A model generated the notes under the pieces. It worked only from the letters and a program-made list of their open reading frames with translations, ran no database searches and was not told the origin of the DNA. A DNA stretch of 64,000 bases from PALSA-660 sp963726435. Its GTDB lineage: Bacteria; Actinomycetota; Coriobacteriia; Anaerosomatales; PALSA-660. The DNA lies in the NCBI GenBank assembly GCA_963726435.1, contig CAVSCJ010000004.1, positions 62,001-126,000 on the forward strand. The letters run 5' to 3'. A program made the translations under genes and the position numbers. Of the stretch, positions 1-8,223 are shown piece after piece (position 1 is the first letter of the stretch; the number at the start of each line of letters is the position of its first letter).

Positions 1-816
1 GTCCGCCTCCATGCTCGCCGGCTGCGCCATCGTGATCAGCGCGAGCATCTGCAGCAGGTGGTTCTGTCCCACGTCCCGAAGGGCGCCCACGCCGTCGTAG
101 AAGGCGCCGCGCGATTCGGCTCCGATGGTCTCGAGCAGGTCGATCTCGATGCTGTCGATGGCCGTCTCGTTCCAGGAGCGCTCGAACAGGTTGTTCGAGA
201 AACGGAAGGACATCATGCCTTGGAGCATCTCCTTGGCGAGGTAGTGGTCGATGCGGTAGATCTGCCGCTCCTCGAAGAGCATGCCGAGCTGCTCGTCGAG
301 CTCGCGCGCCGTGCGGCAGTCGCGCCCGAACGGCTTCTCGACGATGACGCGCGTCCAGCCAGCCGGCCCGGGCGCTCCGCACACGCCGGTGAGCCCGCTT
401 CCCGCCAACCTCTCGAAGATCGTGCGGTAGTGATCCGGAGGGACGGCTAGGTAGAAGAGCTTGTTGGCGCAGACCCCCCATTCCTTGTCGATGGTGGCGA
501 GCACCCCGGCGAGCCTCGCGTAGGCGTCCGCCTCGTCGAAGTGGCCCTGTGAGTACGTGAAGCCCGCCTCGAAGTCGCGCAGCTCATCCTCGTCGGGCGC
601 TGTGCCGTGGTGAGCGCGCACTGTCTGGCCAACGCTCTCTCGGAACGCTTCGTCCGGGATGTCGCGACGCGCGAAACCGACGAAGCGGAAGCGCTTCGGC
701 AGGAGCCGCTTCTCGCGCAGGTGGAAGAGCGCGGGAACGATCTTGCGCTCCATCAGATCCCCGGTGGCGCCGAAGACCACGAGGATCGTTGGGACTTCGG
801 GTGATGTAGAACCCAT
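1..816 (-). CDS. zwf: Glucose-6-phosphate dehydrogenase, 3' end cut by window edge
   Basis: Oxidises glucose-6-phosphate to 6-phosphogluconolactone with NAD(P)+, the entry step of the oxidative pentose phosphate pathway in the cytoplasm. Reading from ATG at 814-816, the N-terminus has the Rossmann signature FGATGDLMERK (about residues 15-25). The substrate and catalytic motif RIDHYLAKE lies near residue 182, followed by FRFSNNLFERSWN. About 272 codons are visible of a family that usually has 480-510, so the C-terminal half lies outside the window. It is divergent from the amidohydrolase at 917, with a 100-bp gap holding both promoters. Motifs make the family call secure; coenzyme preference cannot be judged. 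Confidence 0.95.
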   Translation of the reverse strand, partial: MGSTSPEVPTILVVFGATGDLMERKIVPALFHLREKRLLPKRFRFVGFARRDIPDEAFRESVGQTVRAHHGTAPDEDELRDFEAGFTYSQGHFDEADAYARLAGVLATIDKEWGVCANKLFYLAVPPDHYRTIFERLAGSGLTGVCGAPGPAGWTRVIVEKPFGRDCRTARELDEQLGMLFEERQIYRIDHYLAKEMLQGMMSFRFSNNLFERSWNETAIDSIEIDLLETIGAESRGAFYDGVGALRDVGQNHLLQMLALITMAQPASMEAD

Positions 817-916
817 CTCGCGGCCGCTCCCGTCGCTTCGGGTGCTCACGGCGGGTATGTACCCGAGGAGGCCCTCCCGGACCGGCGGCCTCCGCCTACT
901 GGGGTATCCTGTCAGC

Positions 917-1708
917 ATGCAGATCATCGACGTCCACACGCACATCTGGACCGACCGCCTCGCGCCCGCGGCCATTTCGGCGCTGAGCGAACAGGGCGGG
1001 ATCGAGGCCGTCTACGACGGGACACTCACCGGGCTTCTCGCCGCGATGGACCGCTCGGGAGTGGACACTAGCGTGACGCTGCCTGTTGCCACCAAGCCCA
1101 CCCAGGTCCGCACGATCAACGACTGGGCGGCGACCATGGTCGGGCATCCGCGCATAGTCCCTTTCGGCGCGATGCACCCCGACTTCGCCAACCCCGCCAA
1201 GGAGATCGCCCGGATGCGCAAGCACGGGCTGACGGGATTCAAGATGCATCCCGAGTACCAGCAGTTCGAGCCGCAGGAACCCAGGATGGAGAAGATCTAC
1301 GAGGCCGCCATCCGCAACGAGATGACCATCTACTTCCACGCGGGAGGCGACATCGCGTTCGCGAGCGTGAGAGGCACCCCAAAGGCCTTCGCCGAGGTGC
1401 TCGACGTATGGCCGGAGCTGCGCGCTGTCCTAGCTCACCTCGGGGGATTCAACCAGTGGAAGGCGGTCCCTGGCCGGATCGCGGGACGCGACGTGTGGTT
1501 CGACACCGCCTACACCATCGGCCACCTGCCGGACGACGAGTTCGTGGAGCTCGTTCGCGCTCACGGCGTCGACCGCGTCATGTTCGGCACCGACGGTCCA
1601 TGGACCGACGCGGCCGCCGAGATAGCGCGCCTCAAAGCCCTGCCGTTCAAGCCCGCGGAGCTGAAGGCGATCCTCGGAGGAAACGCCGAGAGGTTCCTGG
1701 CCGGCTAG
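917..1708 (+). CDS. Amidohydrolase-2 family metal-dependent hydrolase
   Basis: A 263-residue TIM-barrel hydrolase of the amidohydrolase_2 (ACMSD/uronate isomerase-like) group. Visible metal ligands are the HxH in DVHTHIW at the N-terminus, His in IYFHAGG and in LAHLGG mid-protein, and Asp in MFGTDGPW near the C-terminus. These proteins hydrolyse or decarboxylate small carboxylic or cyclic substrates; the substrate here is unknown. I chose the ATG at 917 because the HxH strand must start the domain; the open frame extends further upstream but has no family resemblance. The gene is convergent with serS. Confidence 0.85.
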   Translation: MQIIDVHTHIWTDRLAPAAISALSEQGGIEAVYDGTLTGLLAAMDRSGVDTSVTLPVATKPTQVRTINDWAATMVGHPRIVPFGAMHPDFANPAKEIARMRKHGLTGFKMHPEYQQFEPQEPRMEKIYEAAIRNEMTIYFHAGGDIAFASVRGTPKAFAEVLDVWPELRAVLAHLGGFNQWKAVPGRIAGRDVWFDTAYTIGHLPDDEFVELVRAHGVDRVMFGTDGPWTDAAAEIARLKALPFKPAELKAILGGNAERFLAG

Positions 1709-1735
1709 GCGACCGGAGATAGCGGCGGCGAACCT

Positions 1736-3013
1736 CTATCGGCCGATGACATCGCAGCCCATGTACGGTCGCAGCGCCTCGGGCACGGTGATACTGCCGT
1801 CGGCGTTCTGGTAGTTCTCGATGATCGCGGCCGCGCAGCGACCGACGGCCAGCCCGCTGCCGTTGAGGGTGTGCACGAACCGCGAGCCTTTGAACGAGGA
1901 CACGTCGCGATACTTGATCGACGCGCGGCGCGCCTGGAAGTCCGTGCAGTTGCTGCACGATGAGATCTCCTTGTAGCCGTCGTACGAAGGCATCCAGACC
2001 TCGATGTCGTAGGTGAAGGCCGCGCTGAAGCCAAGGTCGCCAGTGCACAGAGTGATGACCCGATAGGGCAGTTCGAGCAGCTCGAGCATGTATGACGCGT
2101 CGACGACCATGCCCTCGAGCTCGTCCGTGGACGTCTCAGGGACCGCGAACTTCACAAGCTCGACCTTGTCGAACTGATGCACTCGGATCATCCCGCGAGT
2201 GTCTCGGCCCGCGCTCCCCGCCTCCTCACGGAAGCACGGGGTGTAGGCCGTGTAGCGAAGGGGCAGGTCGGCGGCCTCCAGGACCTCGTCGCGATGGATG
2301 TTCGTGAGCACGACTTCGGCGGTCGGGATCAGATAGAGAGACTCGCCCACCGTCTTGAACAGGTCGTCCTCGAACTTGGGCAGCTGGCCGGTGCCGGTCA
2401 GCGTCCTTTCGTTGGCGAGTACCGGCGGCCACCACTCCTTGTAGCCGCGCGAAGTGTGCGAGTCGAGGAACAGGTTGATCAGCGCGCGCTCCAGCCGCGC
2501 GCCGAGTCCCGCCATGAGGACAAAGCGCGACTTCGCCAGCTTCACCGCGCGCTCGAAGTCGATGATGCCGAGCGCGGGACCGAGGTCCCAGTGCGCCTGC
2601 GGCTCGAAGTCGAAGGCGCGGGGAGTCCCCCAGCGGCGCACCTCGACGTTGCCGGTCTCGTCGACGCCCACCGGAACGGTCGCGGCCGGCAGGTTCGGCA
2701 CCGTCATCAGCAGGTCGCGCACGTCGGCCTCCACCTGCTCGAGCACTGCCGAGTCCGCGGCGATCGACTCGTTGACTTCGCGGACCTCATCCTTCATCGC
2801 GGCCGCCTCATCGGCACGGCCGTCCTTCATCAGCCCGCCGATGGCCTTCGACAGTTCGTTGCGGCGCGCCTGTAGGACCTCGGTCTTGGCGATAAGAGCC
2901 CGACGCTCCTCGTCCAGCTCGAGGAAGGCGTCGCCCGACCACGAGGAGCCGCGATGGCTCATCGCGTCGCGGACAGCGTCGATGTTCTCGCGGACGAAGC
3001 GTGCGTCGAGCAT
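1736..3013 (-). CDS. serS: Seryl-tRNA synthetase
   Basis: Charges tRNA-Ser with serine. At 425 residues it has normal length. The N-terminal coiled-coil arm (about residues 30-105) is followed by the class II catalytic core. Motif 2 is visible as FREEAGSAGRDTRGMIRVHQ, and motif 3 lies at the C-terminal end (GSGLAVGRCAAAIIENYQ). The start MLDARFVREN is typical of the family. SerRS would also charge a tRNA-Sec, which matters for the selenoprotein proposal at hgcA; no selenocysteine machinery gene is visible in this window. Confidence 0.97.
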   Translation of the reverse strand: MLDARFVRENIDAVRDAMSHRGSSWSGDAFLELDEERRALIAKTEVLQARRNELSKAIGGLMKDGRADEAAAMKDEVREVNESIAADSAVLEQVEADVRDLLMTVPNLPAATVPVGVDETGNVEVRRWGTPRAFDFEPQAHWDLGPALGIIDFERAVKLAKSRFVLMAGLGARLERALINLFLDSHTSRGYKEWWPPVLANERTLTGTGQLPKFEDDLFKTVGESLYLIPTAEVVLTNIHRDEVLEAADLPLRYTAYTPCFREEAGSAGRDTRGMIRVHQFDKVELVKFAVPETSTDELEGMVVDASYMLELLELPYRVITLCTGDLGFSAAFTYDIEVWMPSYDGYKEISSCSNCTDFQARRASIKYRDVSSFKGSRFVHTLNGSGLAVGRCAAAIIENYQNADGSITVPEALRPYMGCDVIGR

Positions 3014-3120
3014 GGCGAAAGCCCCCTCGCGAAGAAGCGCGAAATGCCTTGTCGGGGAGTATAGCGCGGGTCGGTAGGGGCATATCGTCGCGAGAAGGGT
3101 GCGGGAGAAGGAGCAGGGCC

Positions 3121-3651
3121 ATGCCGATCCGCCTCGTGCTCGGCGATCTCACCACCTTCGAAGCCGACGCGATCGTGAACGCAGCGAACGGCGAGCTGGC
3201 GCCGGGCGGCGGGGTGTCCGGCGCGATACACCGCGCGGCCGGGCCGGCGGTGGCTGCAGCTGGTAGGGAGTATGTCTCGCTGCACGGCCGGGTCCCGACG
3301 GGGAGTGCCGCCGCGACGACCGCGGGCAACCTCCACGGCGTCAGGTACGTGATCCATGCGGTGGGGCCGATCTGGCATGGCGGGCGGTCAGGCGAGGCCA
3401 CACTGCTGGCGAGCGCCTACGATTCGGCGACCAGGGTGGCGGACGGTCTCGGCTGTACCTCCATCGCCTTCCCTTCGATCTCCACTGGGATCTACGGCTA
3501 CCCGCTGGAGTCAGCGGCCCCGGTCGCGCTCGGTGCGGTCGCCGACGCGCTCAAGAAGACGAGCACAGTGAAGAACGCGACGTTCGTGCTCTTCAGCCAA
3601 CGCGACCTGAAGGCCTACGACATCGCGCTGCATTCGCTGCCGTCGCACTGA
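3121..3651 (+). CDS. Macro-domain protein (ADP-ribose/O-acetyl-ADP-ribose hydrolase family)
   Basis: A 176-residue stand-alone macro domain. The start LVLGDLTTFEADAIVNAANG, the glycine-rich loop PGGGVSGAIHRAAG and the second loop SISTGIYGYP are the ADP-ribose binding signatures of MacroD-type enzymes. These remove ADP-ribose from proteins or deacetylate O-acetyl-ADP-ribose. The ATG at 3121 is preceded by GAAGGAG. The asparagine and aspartate expected for MacroD-type catalysis are present. The biological target is unknown. Confidence 0.9.
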   Translation: MPIRLVLGDLTTFEADAIVNAANGELAPGGGVSGAIHRAAGPAVAAAGREYVSLHGRVPTGSAAATTAGNLHGVRYVIHAVGPIWHGGRSGEATLLASAYDSATRVADGLGCTSIAFPSISTGIYGYPLESAAPVALGAVADALKKTSTVKNATFVLFSQRDLKAYDIALHSLPSH

Positions 3652-3670
3652 GCCAGGCCCGGACGGCCAC

Positions 3671-4114
3671 TCAGTCGAGCGCGACCAGCTCCGACCCGCA
3701 GGCCGAGCATCTCACCGCGGCCTTGGGGATCTCGGTCAGGCAGTACGGGCACGGCCTGCTCGTCGGCTCGGGCTTGCGCCGGAACCGGTTGATCGAGCGC
3801 ACCATGATGAAGACCGCGAACGCGATCAGCAGGAACGTCACTATCGCGTTGATGAACTGCCCGTAGTTGAGCGTCGCGGCGCCCGCGTCCCTCGCCGCGG
3901 CGAGCGTCGCGTAGGGGCCGGGCGTCTTCCCCTCGCCGAGCGTGACGAACAGGTTCACGAAATCGACGCGTCCTGTGAGAAGCGACACCAGCGGCATGAT
4001 CATGTCGTCAACGAGCGACTTCACGATCGCACCGAACGCCGCACCGATGACCACGCCTACTGCCAGGTCGATCGCGTCGCCCTTGATCGCGAACTCCTTG
4101 AACTCCTTGAACAT
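3671..4114 (-). CDS. mscL: Large-conductance mechanosensitive channel with C-terminal zinc ribbon
   Basis: Forms the pentameric pore that releases solutes on hypo-osmotic shock. The 147-residue protein starts at MFKEFKEFAIKGD (ATG at 4112-4114) and shows TM1 (DLAVGVVIGAAFGAIVKSLV) and TM2 (NAIVTFLLIAFAVFIMV). After the basic segment RFRRKPEP a C-terminal zinc ribbon follows with four cysteines (CPYC...CSAC, about residues 118-141). Such tails occur in other actinobacterial and related MscL proteins; their role is not known to me. An open extension upstream of ATG 4114 was rejected because TM1 spacing fits this start. Confidence 0.95.
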   Translation of the reverse strand: MFKEFKEFAIKGDAIDLAVGVVIGAAFGAIVKSLVDDMIMPLVSLLTGRVDFVNLFVTLGEGKTPGPYATLAAARDAGAATLNYGQFINAIVTFLLIAFAVFIMVRSINRFRRKPEPTSRPCPYCLTEIPKAAVRCSACGSELVALD

Positions 4115-4221
4115 GCTGCCCCTCCTTGCGCCGACACCTCGGCGCCATGTTCCCACATCGGCATCAGCGAGGCAGGCACAGGGCGGCAACCCGGACGTGG
4201 CTCCCGAGCTACACTGCCCAC

Positions 4222-5034
4222 ATGTACACCCCCGCCGAACAGCCCCTCGACGCTCTTGCTGCCGCCGGCCTCGACGCCGGCGCTCTCGCAGCTCGTCCCG
4301 GGCTCGCTATCGTCGAGATCGCGGGACGCGACAGCGTCGCAGCCGCTGCGGCTGCCGTGAGCGAGCGAGGCTTCGAGACCTTGCTTCCGACGTCCGTGGC
4401 CACGGCCACCGAATACGGCGACGAGGACGCACCGGCCCAGACCGCGCTCTACCTCGCCGGCCTCCTCGGCCGGGACGTGAGGGTCCTGCCTGCGCTCCGC
4501 CTCGGTTCTCCCCGGCTGTGGGCGGCACTGAACGGCCGCTTCGCGTCTGTGATAGCGGAGCGGTACCGGATCTCCTCGCCCTGTCTGGCGTGCCACCTGT
4601 ACATGCACCTCGCGCGCGTGCCGCTCTCCCTCGCGCTCGGCGGCGTCCCGGTGGTCGCCGGCGAGCGCGAGGCACACGGCGGCCGATTGAAGCTGTCTCA
4701 GACTCCTCTTGGCATCGACGCGTCCGTGCGGGTGCTCGCGCGCGCGGGAGTCGAACTCCTCGAGCCGGTCCGGCGCGTCCGCGACCCCGAGGAGATCGCC
4801 GCGCTTGCCGGCGCGGCCTGGGAGAAGCGCGCGCGGCAGCTTTGCTGCGTCCATTCCGCCAACTACGCGGGGCTGGATGGCTCGACGGCCTTCGACGAGC
4901 TCGCCTACGCGCGATACGTTCACGGCTTCCTCGAGCCGGCGGGCATAGCGGTGGTCGACGCGTGGGGTGGCGACCCCGAGCCGGACTACGAGGGACTCAT
5001 CCGCACAGTGCTCGAGGGTCCCGCGGCGGCCTGA
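4222..5034 (+). CDS. Unknown protein with PP-loop-like N-terminus and Cys/His core
   Basis: A 270-residue soluble protein I cannot assign. Near residue 33 it reads IVEIAGRDSVAAAAAAV, which resembles a degenerate PP-loop (SGGxDS) of ATP pyrophosphatases. It is followed by LLPTSVATATEYGDE and a conserved-looking core CLACHLYMHLARVPLSLALGG (about residues 122-142). The HGGRLKLSQTPLGID segment could be a substrate loop. PP-loop enzymes adenylate and thiolate or amidate small molecules or tRNA, but this is inference. ATG 4222 is the first start after the promoter gap. It stands alone, divergent from mscL. Confidence 0.6.
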   Translation: MYTPAEQPLDALAAAGLDAGALAARPGLAIVEIAGRDSVAAAAAAVSERGFETLLPTSVATATEYGDEDAPAQTALYLAGLLGRDVRVLPALRLGSPRLWAALNGRFASVIAERYRISSPCLACHLYMHLARVPLSLALGGVPVVAGEREAHGGRLKLSQTPLGIDASVRVLARAGVELLEPVRRVRDPEEIAALAGAAWEKRARQLCCVHSANYAGLDGSTAFDELAYARYVHGFLEPAGIAVVDAWGGDPEPDYEGLIRTVLEGPAAA

Positions 5035-5328
5035 CAAGCCGTCTGTCGGGCCCAGGAGTCGCGCGAGTCCGCCGTCCGGCCAGCGCGGCGAGCCGCACGT
5101 CGGACCCCTCAGCCCATTCGTCAAGAGGCAACGGAAGACCCGTTAGGCACGCCGCGCGCGACGGGTAGTTCCTGAGTTGCATGGGCTTTCACCATCCGCG
5201 GAGCAACAAGAAGGCGGATGGGCGCGGTGGCGCGGAGCATCCCCCCGGCTGTCCGCGCCTTCGTGCGTCCAGGGGGTTTCTTCGCAGCCGCCGTCCCGTG
5301 GGACGCGCCGGTGGAGTACCGTGTGCGC

Positions 5329-6670
5329 ATGGCGGTCATCCTCCTCATCCTCGACGGAATCGCCGACCGGCCGTGGGCCGCACTGGAGGGGCTCACGCCG
5401 CTGCAGTCGGCCAAGACCCCCAACCTCGACCGCTTCGCCGCGTCGGGGCAGACCGGCATCCTTCACCCCCTGGGACGCGGGATGGCACCCGGCAGCGAAC
5501 TCGCCCACTTCGTGCTCTTCGGCTACCCGCGCGATCTCTACCCGGGTCGCGCTGTGTTCGAGGCGGCCGGCGAAGGACTCCGGATCTCAAGCGACGAGGT
5601 CCTCTTCCGCGGATTGTTCGCCACGGTCGAACGCGCCCGCGACGGGTCGCTGCGCGTGCTCACGCGGCGCACCGAGATCGACGACGCATCGTGCCGCGAG
5701 CTGACCGCGGCGATCTCGCCCTTCTCCTTCGACGGGATCAGCATCGAGTTCGTCTACAACTCGATGCACCAGGGCATCGTGTTCGTCCGCGGCTCGGCGG
5801 GCACGGCGCCGTCCGAGGATGTGACGGACTCCGATCCCTACGTCGTCGGCAATCACGTCGTCCGCCCACAGCCGCTGGAAGCTGCTGGCGATGCATTCGG
5901 AGCGCGACATACAGCCTCGGCGCTCGAGGCGTGGCTCGCCCACGTGTACGCCACCCTCGACCGCGCATCCGGTCAACAAGGCCCGGCGCGCACGCGGAGA
6001 GGAGCCCGCCAACTTCCTCCTGGTGAAGTGGTCGGCCCGCTTCCATCCGATGCGCCGTTTCGAGGAGCAGAACGGACTGGTCGGCGCGAGCGTTTCCAGC
6101 GGCGTGACCTACAAGGGCATCGCCGATATCCTCGGGATGCGCTGGTACGGCTGCGACTATCTTCCGGACACGACCGCCGACCTGCGCGCGCGCATAGGGT
6201 TGGCTGCCCGGGCGGTCGACGACGGCTGTGAGTTCGTCCACATACACACCAAGGCGCCCGACGTCGCAGGGCATACGAAGGACCCGGCCAGGAAGCGCGA
6301 CGTCATCGAAGCGCTCGACAAGGCGATCCCGTCACTTTGGGACGAGGGTCTGGCCACGCCGGACAACCTCGTGGTCGTCACGGGCGACCACGGCACGCCA
6401 TCCGGCACCGTGCTCGTGCACTCAGGGGATGCCGTGCCCATCGCGATCGCCGGCCCGGCGACCTTCGCCGACGACGTAACCGCGTTCGACGAGCGCTCGT
6501 GCGCCGCGGGTTCGCTCGGGCATCTGGAGGCGAGTGACGTCATGCCCGAATGCCTCAACCGGATCGCCCGGATCAAGTACATGAGCGCGAAGCTGACTCC
6601 TGCCGGAGGGATCTTCTGGCCGACGCTCACGGAGCCTCTGCGCGTTCCCGGAAGGACCGAGGGAGACTAG
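5329..6670 (+). CDS. apgM: Archaeal-type 2,3-bisphosphoglycerate-independent phosphoglycerate mutase, frameshifted in this sequence
   Basis: Interconverts 3- and 2-phosphoglycerate in glycolysis. The alkaline-phosphatase fold metal site is visible at the start (LLILDGIADRPW) and near the end (VVTGDHGTPSG). GSELAHFVLFGYP carries the probable catalytic serine region. The frame changes near 5961-5965, where GAC CGC GCA reads correctly as GAC GCG CAT if one C is removed; the second part continues as HPVNKARRARGEEPANF. Overall length, about 446 codons, is close to the family's usual 400-430. The start ATG at 5329 lies just before the catalytic strand. I take the shift as a sequence error, not a pseudogene. 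Confidence 0.85.
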
Positions 6671-6700
6671 TTCGACAAACGTCGAACTAGTTGATACACT
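6667..6700 (+). promoter_or_regulatory. hgcA promoter overlapped by a perfect 24-bp palindromic operator
   Basis: 6667-6690 is CTAGTTCGAC-AAAC-GTCGAACTAG, a perfect inverted repeat with 10-bp arms. A promoter is embedded: -35 TTCGAC (6671-6676), 18-bp spacer, -10 TACACT (6695-6700). The operator covers the -35 and most of the spacer, the geometry of a repressor site. The same core, TTCGAC-N4-GTCGAA, occurs at 37094-37109 before the flavin reductase/arsR operon. Confidence 0.8.
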
Positions 6701-6743
6701 ACCGGTCGTCCGCATCGCTTGGCAGATCAGTACGGAGACCGCA

Positions 6744-7886
6744 GTGACCGACACCGTCATCGACCCGTCGAAGGCGCCGACGCCCGCGTCCGCGTCCGAA
6801 GCGCCCTGTTGAGGGCCGCGCTCCTTGCCGGGGAGCAAGGTGAGTCGTCCTCGCCTCGACCAGCCCTTCGTCACGGGCCGGGTCGACACGCTGACCGGAC
6901 CCGTTCCGTCGGTCGCCGCCGGGCTCTCGTGGCGTGACCGCCGCGGCGGCTACAAGGTGCGCTGGGGCATCGGCCGCTACTCCTACACCCTGGACCCGGG
7001 CCTCTACGCCGTGGGCAAGCCCACCGACCTATCCCCAGTGCTGGTCACCGCCAACTACAAGCTCACGTTCGACGCGTTGCGGCGAACCCTCGAAGATCGC
7101 GACGCGTGGATCCTCGTGCTCGACACCCGGGGCATCAACGTGTGGTGCGCCGCCGGCAAGGGCACCTTCGGCACGGGCGAGCTCATCTCTCGGGTGACGA
7201 GCGCGAACCTCGCGCAGATCGTCTCCCATGGCGTGCTGGTGCTTCCGCAGCTCGGCGCCACCGGCGTCGCCGCGCACGAGGTGCGCCGGGCCACGGGCTT
7301 CCGCTGCGTCTGGGGACCGGTCCGCGCGGCGGACCTCCCCGCATTCCTGGATTCAGGCATGCGGGCGACCCGCGAGATGCGCACCGTGACCTTCCCGTTG
7401 CGCGACCGCCTCGTGCTCATGCCGGTCGAGGCCGTCAACCTGGCTTGGCTGACCTTGGCCGTCGCAGCCGGTGCGGCCGTCATCGGCGGTATCGGCCCCG
7501 GCTTCTATTCGATAGCCCGCGCGCTTGATCGCGCTCCGATCGCGGTCGCGGCCGCCTTCGCCGCGATCGTCGGGGGCACGGTCGTCACCCCGGCGCTGCT
7601 CCCGTGGCTCCCGTCGCGGATGTTCGCCGAGAAGGGCGCCGCGGTCGGGATCGTGGCGGCGCTTCTGATCGACGTGGCCTTCTGGAGCGCGCACGCACCC
7701 CTGTCGCTCGCCGCGGCAGGTCTGGTCGCAGTGGTCGGCTCATCGTTCGCGGCCATGAACTACACCGGCACCTCGACATTCACCTCTCTGCACGGAGTGG
7801 AGAAGGAGATGCGGCTGGTCATGCCGTGGCAGGCCCTGGGCGCGCTCCTCGCCACCGGGTTCTGGATCGCGGGAGGGTGGTACTGA
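6744..7886 (+). CDS. hgcA: Mercury-methylating corrinoid protein HgcA with in-frame TGA (proposed selenocysteine)
   Basis: HgcA transfers a methyl group from its corrinoid to Hg(II), giving methylmercury. The cap-helix signature NVWCAAGK is present (Cys at about residue 135 from this start), within a cobalamin-binding domain beginning SPVLVTANYKLTFD. About five membrane segments follow (about residues 230-378). GTG 6744 has GGAG at 6734-6737 and a promoter 44 bp upstream. Codon 23 is TGA (6810-6812), giving Ala-Pro-Cys-Sec-Gly-Pro, where I recall HgcA proteins having Cys-Cys-Gly-Pro. The frame is identical before and after it. A TTG at 6825 could start a shorter protein lacking this motif, with a weak ribosome site. 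Selenocysteine is inference; the HgcA call is firm. Confidence 0.95.
6813..6842 (+). other. Candidate bacterial SECIS hairpin after the hgcA TGA
   Basis: Directly after TGA (6810-6812) the sequence folds as CCTTGC (6823-6828), loop CGGGGA (6829-6834), GCAAGG (6835-6840), a perfect 6-bp stem. One more C-G pair lies beyond a T-T mismatch. The loop starts 16 nt after the TGA and has G as its second base. As I recall, published bacterial SECIS models ask for a short loop with G in the first two positions, 16-37 nt from the UGA. A competing 5-bp hairpin (GCTCC/GGAGC) overlaps it. Confidence 0.5.
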
Positions 7887-7887
7887 G

Positions 7888-8223
7888 ATGGCGGACCTTC
7901 GCTACCTCGAGGACGTCGTCACCCTGCAGTACGACGTCGACAAGTGCACCGGGTGCCAGCTGTGCACGCAGGTCTGCCCGCACGGCGTGTTCGCGATGGA
8001 CGGCAACCGCGCGAAAGTGGTCGACCGTGGCGCGTGCATGGAATGCGGCGCCTGCGCGCTCAACTGCGCGTTCGACGCGATAGAGGTGAAGTCGGGTGTG
8101 GGCTGCGCTGCTGCGATCATAGCTTCGTACTTCAGGCGCAGCGGCAACGTGGCCTGCGGTCCCGAGGGGTCGGACGCCGGTGAAGCCTCTTGCGGCAGCT
8201 CGTCAGGGGGCGTCTGCTGCTAG
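7888..8223 (+). CDS. hgcB: HgcB, 2[4Fe-4S] ferredoxin partner of HgcA
   Basis: Reduces the HgcA corrinoid and probably delivers Hg(II); both genes are needed for methylation in characterised bacteria. The 111-residue protein has two ferredoxin motifs, CTGCQLCTQVC (Cys 20, 23, 26, 30) and CMECGACALNC (Cys 50, 53, 56, 60). It also has an isolated Cys at 73 and a terminal Cys-Cys pair (110-111), all diagnostic of HgcB. It starts one base after the hgcA stop, so the two are surely co-transcribed and translationally coupled. Its tail is slightly longer than the classic 95-residue form and carries extra Cys at 90 and 102. Its stop overlaps the convergent PHP gene by 4 bp. Confidence 0.95.
   Translation: MADLRYLEDVVTLQYDVDKCTGCQLCTQVCPHGVFAMDGNRAKVVDRGACMECGACALNCAFDAIEVKSGVGCAAAIIASYFRRSGNVACGPEGSDAGEASCGSSSGGVCC

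Noticed and set aside
6810..6812. TGA in hgcA as another frameshift artefact
   Set aside because: The reading frame before and after the TGA is identical, so an insertion or deletion cannot explain it; only a base substitution error could.
6825..7886. Shorter hgcA starting at TTG 6825, after the TGA
   Set aside because: It has only a weak ribosome site, leaves an 80-bp leader with an unexplained matching upstream frame, and lacks the Cys motif; the GTG at 6744 has a better site and fits the promoter. It remains the null hypothesis.
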